The notes beneath the pieces were generated by a model. It was not told the origin of the DNA. It searched no databases and was given only the letters and a program-made list of their open reading frames with translations. 64,000 nt of DNA from Archangium sp. (GTDB lineage: Bacteria > Myxococcota > Myxococcia > Myxococcales > Myxococcaceae). Made by a program: the position numbers and the translations under genes. Below, piece by piece: positions 16,548 through 24,670 of the stretch. The stretch lies in contig JAUXRX010000036.1 of assembly GCA_030681645.1 (NCBI GenBank), positions 109,838-173,837 of the forward strand, in the 5' to 3' direction. Position 1 is the first letter of the stretch. Each line of letters opens with the position of its first letter.

Positions 16548-17000
16548 ATGTCGCTCATGTTTCTCCTCCTCGGTCTCGCGGTCCTCACGCTCCTGGTCGT
16601 CGTCGGTCTCATCGTGGTGCTCGCGGGGAAGCGCGGCGTCGAGGTGATCAGCTTGAGGCCTCCTCCGCCGGGCCAGCCGACGCTCACGGCCGACGCCTCG
16701 CCCGAGCAGTTGCTGCGCGCCGGCCGGAAGATCGAGGCGATCAAGCGCTACCGCGAGCTCACCGGCGTGGGCCTGAAGGAAGCCAAAGACGCGGTCGAGG
16801 CGCTCGAGAGCGGGCGGTCGGCCTCGCTGCCCCCCAAGAGCTCGATCCTGCGACAGGTGAACGACTCGGAGATCGAGCAGCAGATCCGCTCGGGACACCT
16901 GATCGACGCGATCAAGCTGTACCGGGAAAAGACGGGCGTGGGGCTCAAGGAAGCGAAGGACGCGGTGGAAGCGTGGCGGGATCGGATGAGAGCCAGCTGA
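16548..17000 (+). CDS. Membrane-anchored protein with two L7/L12 C-terminal-like motifs
   Basis: A 150-residue protein with one N-terminal hydrophobic helix (residues 4-27, LLLGLAVLTLLVVVGLIVVL). A Pro-rich linker is followed by two copies of a helix-turn-helix segment, KIEAIKRYRELTGVGLKEAK (about 55-85) and LIDAIKLYREKTGVGLKEAK (about 115-140). Each matches the alpha-helical part of the ribosomal protein L7/L12 C-terminal domain (K.IAVIKAVR..TGLGLKEAK), the part that contacts translation factors. The membrane anchor and duplication are not a ribosomal arrangement. It is one base from the next gene (TGAGATG), so the two are co-transcribed. Start is 16548 or the in-frame ATG at 16557. Function is unknown. 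Confidence 0.8.
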   Translation: MSLMFLLLGLAVLTLLVVVGLIVVLAGKRGVEVISLRPPPPGQPTLTADASPEQLLRAGRKIEAIKRYRELTGVGLKEAKDAVEALESGRSASLPPKSSILRQVNDSEIEQQIRSGHLIDAIKLYREKTGVGLKEAKDAVEAWRDRMRAS

Positions 17001-17001
17001 G

Positions 17002-18141
17002 ATGAAGAAGCAGACCGAGGGGGAACTGCCGCCGCAGCTGATCGCGTTGCTGGACGGCGTGATCGACCGCGAGCTGGCGGCTCGGCTGGGCGACGTGATG
17101 GCCGCCGCGGGCCGGTGCATCGAGCGCCTGGCGGGCATCAACCTGGTCGCGCTCGAGCCGAAGGAGTGGGGCGAAGGCAGCGCCGATCTCGCGCTGTGGG
17201 AGAAGATGGCCCCGGCCGTCGGTGAGACGGTGGTGGCCGTCAACGAGCTCTGCGCGGTGATCGACGAGAGCTTTCCCCCCGCGAGGAGCCGCAGCAGCAT
17301 GTTCGGCGAAGACGGCTCGGATCAACGCGCCGAGTACGAAGCGGCCGCCGTCTTCCGCGCCATCGGCCCCCTCATCCAGAAGGAAGTGGTGGAGGTCGGG
17401 GCGATCATGCGCAGGCCCGAGCTGCTCTCGAGCCCGTGGTCGCTGCTCGCCGAGCTGCAGCGGCTGCGCAGCGACATCCGCGCGCGGGTGAGCGACGGGG
17501 TGTACCTCTCGGCCGCGGCGCTGGGCGCGGTCTCGCGTGAGGACGTGGTGCCCGGCTTCGCGCAGGAGGTGATGCGCGCCTTGAGCTTCCGCGGCACCGA
17601 GGCGGCCTTGCGGCGCACCGCGCGGCAGCGGCTGGAGAGCACCACCACGCCCGGCGCGAAGCTGGCGAAGAGCCTCGAGGAGGACTTCGAGGTCTTCACC
17701 GCCATGCCCGCCTGGCGTCACGTGAAGATCGAGACCAAGCGCGAGATGCTCGAGCTGCGCCTGCGGCTGGCGGCGCTCGCCACCGACGAGACGACCACCC
17801 CGGTCGCGGTGCGTGACGCGGTCGACCCGCTGCTCGGCGTGCTGGCGGCCACCAGCTTCGAGCTCTCGCGGCGGCTGCTCATCGCCCACGATCGCCAGGC
17901 GCGGAACCTCGCCCTGCGCCGCGCCGAGCAGGCCGAGCTGCACCTCACCCTCGGTACCGGCGCCGCCGGCTGGGCGCTCGAGGCGGCCTTCGATGCCGCG
18001 GCTCCCCTCCGCGGCTGCAATGAGCAGGTCGACGAGTTGATGCGTGGCGCGAGCAAGTCGGTGGTGGGCGAGCTGCCCGAGTCAGACCTGATGCCGCTCG
18101 CCGCAGACTTCGCCGCCGCGCTGAGCCGGCTCGATCTCTAG
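17002..18141 (+). CDS. Hypothetical helical protein, operon partner of L7/L12-like protein
   Basis: A 379-residue, mostly alpha-helical, soluble protein that I do not recognise. It starts with MKKQTEGELPPQL one base after the preceding stop and has no signal peptide or membrane helix. Leu/Ala/Arg-rich amphipathic helices run throughout, with a segment (RRTARQRLESTTTPGAKLAKSL) that could be a flexible basic link. It ends just before a hairpin repeat that separates it from a convergent minus-strand unit. Tight coupling to the membrane-anchored L7/L12-like protein suggests that they act together. Confidence 0.8.
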   Translation: MKKQTEGELPPQLIALLDGVIDRELAARLGDVMAAAGRCIERLAGINLVALEPKEWGEGSADLALWEKMAPAVGETVVAVNELCAVIDESFPPARSRSSMFGEDGSDQRAEYEAAAVFRAIGPLIQKEVVEVGAIMRRPELLSSPWSLLAELQRLRSDIRARVSDGVYLSAAALGAVSREDVVPGFAQEVMRALSFRGTEAALRRTARQRLESTTTPGAKLAKSLEEDFEVFTAMPAWRHVKIETKREMLELRLRLAALATDETTTPVAVRDAVDPLLGVLAATSFELSRRLLIAHDRQARNLALRRAEQAELHLTLGTGAAGWALEAAFDAAAPLRGCNEQVDELMRGASKSVVGELPESDLMPLAADFAAALSRLDL

Positions 18142-18143
18142 CC

Positions 18144-18200
18144 TGTCTCCCTCTCCCTGCGCAGCGGGCGCAGCGGGGAGAGGGTCGGGGTGAGGGGCCG
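18144..18200. repeat. GGGAGAGGG hairpin repeat, copy C
   Basis: This copy has the same orientation as copy B, with a small internal duplication of GCGCAGCGGG in the loop. It lies between the convergent 379-residue hypothetical and the YkgJ-like gene and may serve as a terminator hairpin. It is followed by CCGAGCGGAGTCGAGGG, a second short motif that recurs in near-identical inverted form at about 54003. Confidence 0.8.
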
Positions 18201-18256
18201 AGCGGAGTCGAGGGATGGACTCCCGATCGGTTGGCGCCGCTCGGGCCGAACGGTCT

Positions 18257-18550
18257 TCAGGCGCGACGCAAGATCGAGGTGGCTCCGCTGGCACGCACGG
18301 CGTCCGCCTCTTCGGTGAGCTCGAAGTGCGCGAGGTACTTCTGCACCCGCTCCTCGAGCGTGGGCGCCTCGATGCGCTTGCACAGCTCGTCAGCGGCGTA
18401 GCTGCGGCAGACCTCGGGCCGGTTCTCGTAGACGGTGCAGAGGTTGTCGGCGCCCAGGTGCGGGCAGCGCAGGCCCAGCGGCTTGTCGAGGGCGGCGATG
18501 TCGGGCGCCACGCAGCAGGCCCCACACCTCGTGCACTCGTACGCGCCCAC
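18257..18550 (-). CDS. YkgJ-family cysteine cluster protein
   Basis: A 97-residue protein with the CxxCGxCC signature at C6-C13 followed by C29 (LRCPHL), C38 (LCTVYENRP) and C48 (EVCRSY). This is the metal-binding (Zn or Fe-S) YkgJ/UPF0153 pattern; its activity is undefined in most bacteria. It starts 4 bp after the stop of the lipoprotein gene upstream, so it is the last gene of a three-gene minus-strand unit. Confidence 0.88.
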   Translation of the reverse strand: MGAYECTRCGACCVAPDIAALDKPLGLRCPHLGADNLCTVYENRPEVCRSYAADELCKRIEAPTLEERVQKYLAHFELTEEADAVRASGATSILRRA

Positions 18551-18554
18551 GGCC

Positions 18555-19130
18555 TCAGTCCCGGCCCAGGTACACGTTGTCGATGCACGCGGTGTCGTTG
18601 AGGCCGTCGAAGAACTCGCCGCGAATGCGCAGGCTCTTCAGGTCTCCGAGCACGGTGCGCAGATCGTCTTCGGTGGCGTCGGCCCCCGGGCCGCCCGGCT
18701 CGTCGATGCGCCAGCCCGAGGTGGCGTCGAAGCGCACCGAGTAGGGGGTCCAGTCGAGGCCGGGGGCGAAGCGGAGATTCCAGGCCACCGCGAGGCCGCC
18801 TCCGTTGAGCACCACGTCGCGGCCGCGCACCTGGTTGAAGATGCTGCCCTGCTTGAGATCGAAGGTGAGCCGCTTGCTCATCGCGGCCGACAGGTTGCCC
18901 AGGTACTTCTGGGGGGCGACGAAGTACCAGATGTCGCCGTCGCCCTCGTCCTTGCCGCAGAGGTGGCCCGCGGGGTTGCCGCCCTGGCGCTCGAGCGTGG
19001 GGTTGGTGAGCGCGCCGTTGTTCGACAGCGACCACCCCTCGTCGTCACCCTCGAAGGTGCTCGCGGCGAGGGACGCAGGGCCGCAGGCAGAGCCGAGCAG
19101 GGCGAGAGCGGGTACCACGAAGAAACGCAC
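18555..19130 (-). CDS. Laminin-B-like (carbohydrate-binding-like) lipoprotein
   Basis: A 191-residue secreted lipoprotein with a signal peptide ending LLGSAC (Cys16). The mature part begins STFEGDDEGWSLSNNG and continues through a DIWYFVAPQKYLGNLSAAM segment and a final GLNDTACIDNVYLG. This is the pattern of the laminin B (domain IV) beta-sandwich found in bacterial secreted proteins. There is no enzymatic motif. It is the middle gene of a minus-strand unit (30 bp after the FemAB-like gene, 4 bp before the YkgJ-like gene). A role in envelope or surface binding is inferred. Confidence 0.78.
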   Translation of the reverse strand: MRFFVVPALALLGSACGPASLAASTFEGDDEGWSLSNNGALTNPTLERQGGNPAGHLCGKDEGDGDIWYFVAPQKYLGNLSAAMSKRLTFDLKQGSIFNQVRGRDVVLNGGGLAVAWNLRFAPGLDWTPYSVRFDATSGWRIDEPGGPGADATEDDLRTVLGDLKSLRIRGEFFDGLNDTACIDNVYLGRD

Positions 19131-19160
19131 GAGGGCGTTCTAGCAGAGCGACGCCGCCTG

Positions 19161-20330
19161 TCATGAGCCTGGCGGGGCCGGGGGCCACGGTTTGAGCCCC
19201 GCGATGCGGGCCGAGTCGAGCGTCACCTGCTCGACCTGCACCCTTTCACGGCGGCAGAAGTCCTTCACCGCCCGCTCGAGACCGGGGTGGAAGATGCGGT
19301 GCACGCTGTGGATCTCGGTGGGCTCGAAGCCGCGGGAGATCTTGTGCTCTCCGCCCGCGCCCGGCTCGAACACCTCGAGGCCCCGCGCGATGGCGTCGTC
19401 GACCGAGTGGTAGAGGCAGACGTGAAAGTGGAGGAAGGGGTGTTCTTCGAAGCAGCCCCAGTACCGGCCGTAGAGCCGCTGGCCGGTGTGCAGGTTGAAG
19501 GCCCCGGCGATCACCTGTCCCGCGCGCTCGGCCACCACCAGCTCGATGGCGTCGGGCAGGCCCGCGAAGGCCCGGTGGAAGAAGTCGCGGGTGAGCTGAA
19601 TGGGCCCCCATTGGTGGCGCGAGGCGGTGGCTTCGTAGAAGCGCCAGGCGAGCTCGGCGTGCCCGGGCGTCAGCTCGGCGCTGCGCACGGTGCGCAGGCT
19701 GATGCCCTGGGCGGCCGCCGCGGCGCGCTCCCGCTTGAACTGGTTGCGGCGCTTGCTGTCGAAGCGCGAGAGATAGTCGTCGTAGGTGCGGTAGCCGGGG
19801 TTCTGCCAGTGGTACTGCATGGTGCTGCGGCGGAAGAAACCCTCGGACTCCAGTGCGAGCGCTTCGTCTTCCGGGGGGAACAGCACGTGCACCGACGAGC
19901 AGCCCTCGTCCCGGGCCCAGGCCGTCATCGCGGTCAGCAGCGCGCGGCGCAGCTTCGGCTCGTCTTCGCCGGCCGCCACGAGGAAGCGGCGCGCGGTGAG
20001 CGGCGAGAGGGGGAGCCCCACCAGGAGCTTCGGGTAGTAGTTCACCCCGAGCTGCTGCGCGGCGTTCGCCCAGCCGAAGTCGTAGACGTACTCGCCCATC
20101 GAGTGGTGCTTGCGGAAGGCGGGCGCGGCGGCCACCAACGCGTCCCCTCGCCACAGCGTGAAGTGGGCCGCTTCCCAGCCGCGTTCGGGCGTGGCGGAGC
20201 CCGAGGCTTCCATGGCGTGGATCCATTCCCAGCGCAGCACCGGCGCGTCGGCTGGGCGGAGCAGCGTGTTCCACCCCTCGCGAGGGGCGTCGCTGATGGA
20301 CTCGAGCACCCGAAGGCGTGGCTCCGACAT
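19161..20330 (-). CDS. FemAB/GNAT-like acyltransferase (DUF482 type)
   Basis: A 389-residue cytosolic protein of the peptidoglycan-bridge-like FemAB/GNAT superfamily (COG3146-type). It begins with an N-terminal SWN-like segment (WNTLLRPADAPVLRWEWIHAME) and carries a PAFRKHHSMGEYVYDFGW block. The second GNAT half holds RRNQFKRERAAA and VIAGAFNLHTGQRLYGRYWG. The terminal GAGGEHKISRGFEPTEIHS motif is characteristic of this family. The biochemical substrate is not established for the family. It heads a three-gene minus-strand unit. Confidence 0.85.
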   Translation of the reverse strand: MSEPRLRVLESISDAPREGWNTLLRPADAPVLRWEWIHAMEASGSATPERGWEAAHFTLWRGDALVAAAPAFRKHHSMGEYVYDFGWANAAQQLGVNYYPKLLVGLPLSPLTARRFLVAAGEDEPKLRRALLTAMTAWARDEGCSSVHVLFPPEDEALALESEGFFRRSTMQYHWQNPGYRTYDDYLSRFDSKRRNQFKRERAAAAAQGISLRTVRSAELTPGHAELAWRFYEATASRHQWGPIQLTRDFFHRAFAGLPDAIELVVAERAGQVIAGAFNLHTGQRLYGRYWGCFEEHPFLHFHVCLYHSVDDAIARGLEVFEPGAGGEHKISRGFEPTEIHSVHRIFHPGLERAVKDFCRRERVQVEQVTLDSARIAGLKPWPPAPPGS

Positions 20331-20445
20331 TCGCAGGCAGGCTAACCGCGCGCTTCCGGGCTGGCATCCGCTAGAGCGGAGGCGGGTCAGAATCGCCCCT
20401 TTTCCTCCCCGAACGCGGGGGCCGTCGTGCTAGCTGCTGGCTCCT

Positions 20446-23400
20446 ATGAAAAACACCACCATCCGCCTCGCGCTGCTCTCAGCAGCGATCACCTTCCTGG
20501 GCTGCCCAGCGCCGACCAAGGAATGCACCATCAACACCGATTGCATGGCCGGCCAGATCTGTTCGGCCAACAAGTGTGTCGCCGGTAACATCGGCGGCGG
20601 TGGTGGCACGACGAGCGGCGGCGGTGGTGGCAGCGTCACGGGCGGTGGCGGCGGCACCACGGGCGGTGGCGGAGGCACCACGGGTGGTGGCGGCGGCACC
20701 ACGGGCGGTGGCGGCGGCACCACGGGCGGTGGCGGCGGCACTACGGGCGGTGGCGGCGGCACCACGGGCGGTGGCGGCGGCACCACGGGCGGTGGCGGCG
20801 GCACCACGGGCGGCGGCGGCGGCACCACGGGCGGTGGCGGCGGCACCACCGTCGTTTGCGGCGACGGCGCGGTGGGTGGCACCGAGCAGTGCGACGACAA
20901 CAACACCACCGCGGGCGACGGTTGCTCGGCGACCTGCGCCACGGAGTCCGGCTTCACCTGCACGGGCATGCCGTCGGTCTGCACGGCCACTCCGGTGTGC
21001 GGCAACGGCACGGTGACGACGCCTGAGACGTGCGACGACAACAACACCACCGCGGGCGACGGCTGCTCGGCGACCTGCACCACGGAGTCGGGCTTCACCT
21101 GCACCGGCATGCCGTCGGTCTGCACGGCCACCCCGGTGTGCGGCAACGGCACGGTGACGACGCCTGAGACCTGCGACGACAACAACACCACCGCGGGCGA
21201 CGGCTGCTCGGCGACCTGCGTGGTCGAGTCGGGCTTCACCTGCACGGGCATGCCGTCGGTCTGCACGGCCAACCCCACGACCTGCCCGCTGACCATCGCC
21301 GGCACCCTGGCCATCAACTCGACGCAGATGGGCACGCTCTCGCTCACCTCGACCCGTCAGTCCCCCATTCCGACCTGCGGCACCGTCTCGGGCAAGGGCG
21401 AAGACATCTGGCAGATCGACATCGCCTCGACCGTCAACGTGGTCGTCGAGACGGGCGGCACGCTCGACACGCTGCTCAACCTGCGCGCGACCTGCGACGC
21501 GGCGACCGACCTGGCCTGCAACGATCAGTCGGGCACCGCTGACCTCAGCCGCGTCGCCCGCACGCTGACTCCCGGCACCTACTTCGCGGTGGTCCAGGAG
21601 TACGACTCCTCAAGCTTCCCTGCCGTCGGTGGCATGTACTCGCTGAGCGCCACGGCCACCGCCCAGGCGGGCAACGCGGTCTGCACCGCGCCCACGCCGC
21701 TGGTTTCCGGCACTCCGGTCACGGCTCAGAACTCCGCCGCCGGTGGGGCGCCCAGCGCGGCCTGCTCGACCTCGGCGGGCGGGCAGCTGTTCTACTCGAT
21801 CGACGTTCCGTCGGGCTCGCGCGCGGTCATCACCGTCACCCCGACCGGCACCACCCCGGTCAGCCACACCACGCGCGTGCTCTCGAGCTGCGCCGCGACG
21901 ACGTGCGCCAGCAGCACCTCGGGTTCCACGGCCCAGACCCAGACCTACGAGAACACCAGCGGGGCTTCGCAGACCATCGTGGTCTCCGTCAGCTCCACCA
22001 GCAACGGGCTGGGCGGGACGTTCGACATCGTCTCCAACGTGAGCGTCATCCCCGCGGCCCCGGCCAACGACACGTGCGGCGGCGCCATCGCGCTCTCCTT
22101 CACCGGTGACACGGCGACGGCGACGGGTGACACGACGACGGCGACCAACGGCAACGTGACCGGCGATGTCTCGCCGAGCTGCAGCTCCTCTGCGCTCACC
22201 TCGGGCAGGGACCTGGTGTACTCGTACACGCTGTCGGCGGACCGCAACGTCACCATCACGGTGACCCCGACCAGCCCCCCGGCCACCACCACCTTCGCGC
22301 CCGTCGTCTACGTGCGCACCGCGTGCGCTGATGCGACGGCCCCCAACGAGCGGGGCTGCGTGGCGAACTTCAGCTCGACTCCGCACGTCCTCACGCTCAC
22401 CCAGACGGCCGGCACCTACTACCTGTGGGTCGATGGCTCGGGCAGCTCGTCCGGTCCGTTCTCGCTCAGCGTGGTGACCTCTGCCCCGACGCCGACGATC
22501 GCAGGCGGCGAGACGTGCGCAGCGCCGGTGGTCATCAGCAACAACACGACGTTCAACTCGACGACGGTTGGCCTCGCGAACGACTTCTCGTTCGTCGACA
22601 CGGGCCTGTGCCAGGGCAACTCCTCGACCACCACCACGGCGCCCGATGCCGTCTTCCAGACGACCATTCCCGCCAACTCGACGCTCACGGTCGCGACCGT
22701 CGCAAGCTGGGACCGGATCCTCAACGTGGTCGCCGACCCTGCTTCGAACTGCGGGGCGACGGGAACACCGGGCGGCCTCGGCATCGTCTGCCTGGGCGGC
22801 TCGGACACCAACCCTGAGACGGTGACGGTCAGCAACCCCACCGCCAACCCCACCACGGTCTTCATCATCCTCGATGGGTGGAGCACTGGCTCGGGGGCGT
22901 TCACCATGACCACCAGCACCGCCGCCATTGCGCCCCCGGCGTACACGAAGACCACCATCACGGGAGCCTGCGACACCCTTGCGGCGCCCACCGTGGTGCT
23001 GGGCTCTGGGACGACGCCGGCCATCGGGGACGACGTGGTCTCGGCCAGTACGGCGATCCCGTTCGCCTTCTCGTTCTTTGGGACGGCGATGACGCACTAC
23101 CGGGTCAGCTCGAACGGCAACGTGCAGTTCTTCCCGAACTCGACCGCCGCGGGCTCCAACCAGTGGGCCAACTCGGCGATCCCCACGGCTGCGGTGCCGA
23201 ACGCATTCGCGGCGCCCTTCTGGGACGATCTCGGCTCGGTTGCGACGACCCAGGTGCGGAGCCAGACGTTTGGCTCGGGCAGCACGCGGCGCCTGACCGT
23301 GGAGTGGTTCGACTCGACGCTGTTCGACGTCGAGCGCCTCCGCTTCCAGGTACAGGTGTACGAGACCACCAACGTGGTCGAGTTCCACTACTGCGACCTG

Positions 23401-23547
23401 GCCGTCAACGGCGGCAGCGCGACCATCGTGACGGGAGAGTTCGCCACGGTGGGCGTCGAGAACGGCACGGGCACCAGCGGCGTTCAGCATTCGCACAACA
23501 CCGCTGGCTCGCTGAGCACTGCCGACGGCCTGCGCTTCACGCCGTAA
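20446..23547 (+). CDS. Lipoprotein with Gly-rich repeat stalk and Myxococcus Cys-rich repeats
   Basis: A 1033-residue surface lipoprotein with signal peptide ending TFLGC (Cys20). A short Cys-rich segment (CTINTDCMAGQICSANKCV) follows. A Gly/Thr tract is built of GGGGGTT units (about residues 66-135). Then come three near-identical 47-residue Cys-rich repeats (CGNG...CDDNNTTAGDGCSATC; TIGR02232/DUF4215 type). Several PPC-like beta modules follow, each ending in Cys-containing loops (for example TFNSTTVGLANDFSF). A C-terminal NIDO-like segment (VSSNGNVQFFPNS, AAPFWDDLG) closes the protein. It is probably a long disulfide-stabilised surface or adhesion protein. A canonical terminator follows. 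Confidence 0.9.
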   Translation: MKNTTIRLALLSAAITFLGCPAPTKECTINTDCMAGQICSANKCVAGNIGGGGGTTSGGGGGSVTGGGGGTTGGGGGTTGGGGGTTGGGGGTTGGGGGTTGGGGGTTGGGGGTTGGGGGTTGGGGGTTGGGGGTTVVCGDGAVGGTEQCDDNNTTAGDGCSATCATESGFTCTGMPSVCTATPVCGNGTVTTPETCDDNNTTAGDGCSATCTTESGFTCTGMPSVCTATPVCGNGTVTTPETCDDNNTTAGDGCSATCVVESGFTCTGMPSVCTANPTTCPLTIAGTLAINSTQMGTLSLTSTRQSPIPTCGTVSGKGEDIWQIDIASTVNVVVETGGTLDTLLNLRATCDAATDLACNDQSGTADLSRVARTLTPGTYFAVVQEYDSSSFPAVGGMYSLSATATAQAGNAVCTAPTPLVSGTPVTAQNSAAGGAPSAACSTSAGGQLFYSIDVPSGSRAVITVTPTGTTPVSHTTRVLSSCAATTCASSTSGSTAQTQTYENTSGASQTIVVSVSSTSNGLGGTFDIVSNVSVIPAAPANDTCGGAIALSFTGDTATATGDTTTATNGNVTGDVSPSCSSSALTSGRDLVYSYTLSADRNVTITVTPTSPPATTTFAPVVYVRTACADATAPNERGCVANFSSTPHVLTLTQTAGTYYLWVDGSGSSSGPFSLSVVTSAPTPTIAGGETCAAPVVISNNTTFNSTTVGLANDFSFVDTGLCQGNSSTTTTAPDAVFQTTIPANSTLTVATVASWDRILNVVADPASNCGATGTPGGLGIVCLGGSDTNPETVTVSNPTANPTTVFIILDGWSTGSGAFTMTTSTAAIAPPAYTKTTITGACDTLAAPTVVLGSGTTPAIGDDVVSASTAIPFAFSFFGTAMTHYRVSSNGNVQFFPNSTAAGSNQWANSAIPTAAVPNAFAAPFWDDLGSVATTQVRSQTFGSGSTRRLTVEWFDSTLFDVERLRFQVQVYETTNVVEFHYCDLAVNGGSATIVTGEFATVGVENGTGTSGVQHSHNTAGSLSTADGLRFTP
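20641..20850 (+). repeat. Ten tandem 21-bp repeats encoding GGGGGTT
   Basis: Ten contiguous copies of GGCGGTGGCGGCGGCACCAC plus a final G (21 bp, seven codons) lie inside the surface lipoprotein gene. They are nearly identical at the DNA level. The unit length is a multiple of three, so copy-number change alters linker length without a frameshift. Confidence 0.95.
20854..21276 (+). repeat. Three tandem 141-bp Cys-rich domain repeats
   Basis: Three 141-bp units (starting at 20854, 20995 and 21136) encode the 47-residue Cys-rich modules of the surface lipoprotein. Units two and three are almost identical at the DNA level, and unit one has diverged in its first third. This pattern fits recent tandem duplication or gene conversion. 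Confidence 0.92.
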
Positions 23548-23569
23548 GCGTTCCCATCGTCTGAAATCG

Positions 23570-23608
23570 AACGGCCGCTGCCCGAGTGGGTAGCGGCCGT
23601 TTTTCTTT
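23570..23608 (+). terminator. Rho-independent terminator of surface lipoprotein gene
   Basis: AACGGCCGCT (23570-23579) pairs perfectly with AGCGGCCGTT (23592-23601) around a 12-nt loop and is followed by TTTTTCTTTCT. This is the clearest intrinsic terminator in the window. Confidence 0.9.
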
Positions 23609-23642
23609 CTGAGAGTGAGCGGAGTGAGATACCCGGTCGCCC

Positions 23643-24653
23643 ATGCTGACCGCCGTCTCCGCGCTCGTCCTCCTCGCGGCTCCCGCTGAGCCCTTCTTGC
23701 GGCTGCGTGCAGTCGGTGACGTGATGCTGGGCACCTCGGTGCCCGAGGGGAAGCTGCCGCCCGACGACGGCGCGCACCTGCTCGACGCGGTGGCGCCCCT
23801 GCTGGCCGACGCCGATCTCACCTTCGCCAACCTCGAAGGCCCGCTGTGCGACTCGGGCACCTCGGCCAAGTGCCGCAAGGGCGGCAACTGCTTCGCCTTC
23901 CGCACGCCCACCTCGTACGCCAGGTACATCGAGGCCGCGGGCATCGATCTCGCGTCGACCGCGAACAACCACTCCGGTGACTTCGGTGAAGCGTGCCGCC
24001 GCGAGACCGAAGCCGCGCTCGACGCGCACCACGTCGCCTGGTCGGGGCCCCCGGGCTCGGTGGCCCGCCTCACCTTCAAGGGCAAGAAGGTGGCGATGCT
24101 GGGCTTCCACACCAGCGGCTCGTGCAACGACGTCAACGACCTCGCCGCCGCGAAGAAGCTGGTGCAGTCGGTGCGGGGGCAGAGCGATCTCGTCATCGTC
24201 AGCTTCCACGGCGGCGCCGAGGGCACGAACGCCACGCGCGTGAAGACCGGGGCCGAGCGCTACCTGGGCGAGAACCGCGGCGACCTGAAGGCCTTCACCC
24301 ACGGGGTGATCGACGCGGGCGCGGATCTCGTCATCGGCCATGGCCCGCACGTGGTGCGCGGCCTGGAGCTCTACAAGGACCGCCTCATCGCCTACTCGCT
24401 GGGCAACTTCGCCACGTACGGCCGCTTCGATCTCTCGGGTTCGCTCGGCTTCACGGTGATGCTCGAGGTGTCGCTCGCAGAAGACGGCCGCTTCGTGGGC
24501 GGCAAGCTCTTCTCGACGAAGCAGGAAGGGAAGGGCGTGCCCGTGCCCGACGACACGGCGCGCGGGGCGAAGCTGGTGCGTTCGCTCACCCTGGCTGACT
24601 TCCCGAAGACGGGCGTGCACATCGACGAGACGAGCTTCGCCCTCACACCCTGA
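23643..24653 (+). CDS. CapA-family (poly-gamma-glutamate synthesis type) exported protein
   Basis: A 336-residue protein of the CapA metallophosphatase-like fold. After a hydrophobic signal (MLTAVSALVLLAAPAEP) it shows AVGDVMLGT, FANLEGPLC, STANNHSGDFGEAC, VSFHGGAE and GHGPHVVRGLELYKDRLIAYSLGNF, which are the conserved blocks of CapA/PgsA. Family members act in the envelope, in capsule/poly-glutamate handling or as stand-alone hydrolases; no capB/capC partner is present, so the exact role is open. It lies just downstream of a strong terminator and 17 bp before the next lipoprotein gene. Confidence 0.9.
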   Translation: MLTAVSALVLLAAPAEPFLRLRAVGDVMLGTSVPEGKLPPDDGAHLLDAVAPLLADADLTFANLEGPLCDSGTSAKCRKGGNCFAFRTPTSYARYIEAAGIDLASTANNHSGDFGEACRRETEAALDAHHVAWSGPPGSVARLTFKGKKVAMLGFHTSGSCNDVNDLAAAKKLVQSVRGQSDLVIVSFHGGAEGTNATRVKTGAERYLGENRGDLKAFTHGVIDAGADLVIGHGPHVVRGLELYKDRLIAYSLGNFATYGRFDLSGSLGFTVMLEVSLAEDGRFVGGKLFSTKQEGKGVPVPDDTARGAKLVRSLTLADFPKTGVHIDETSFALTP

Positions 24654-24670
24654 GGTGCTACGGCGCGCCC

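Noticed and set aside
20641..20850. Tandem 21-bp units considered as a CRISPR array
   Set aside because: There are no spacers between the units, they are in-frame Gly/Thr codons inside a lipoprotein gene, and no cas gene is present.
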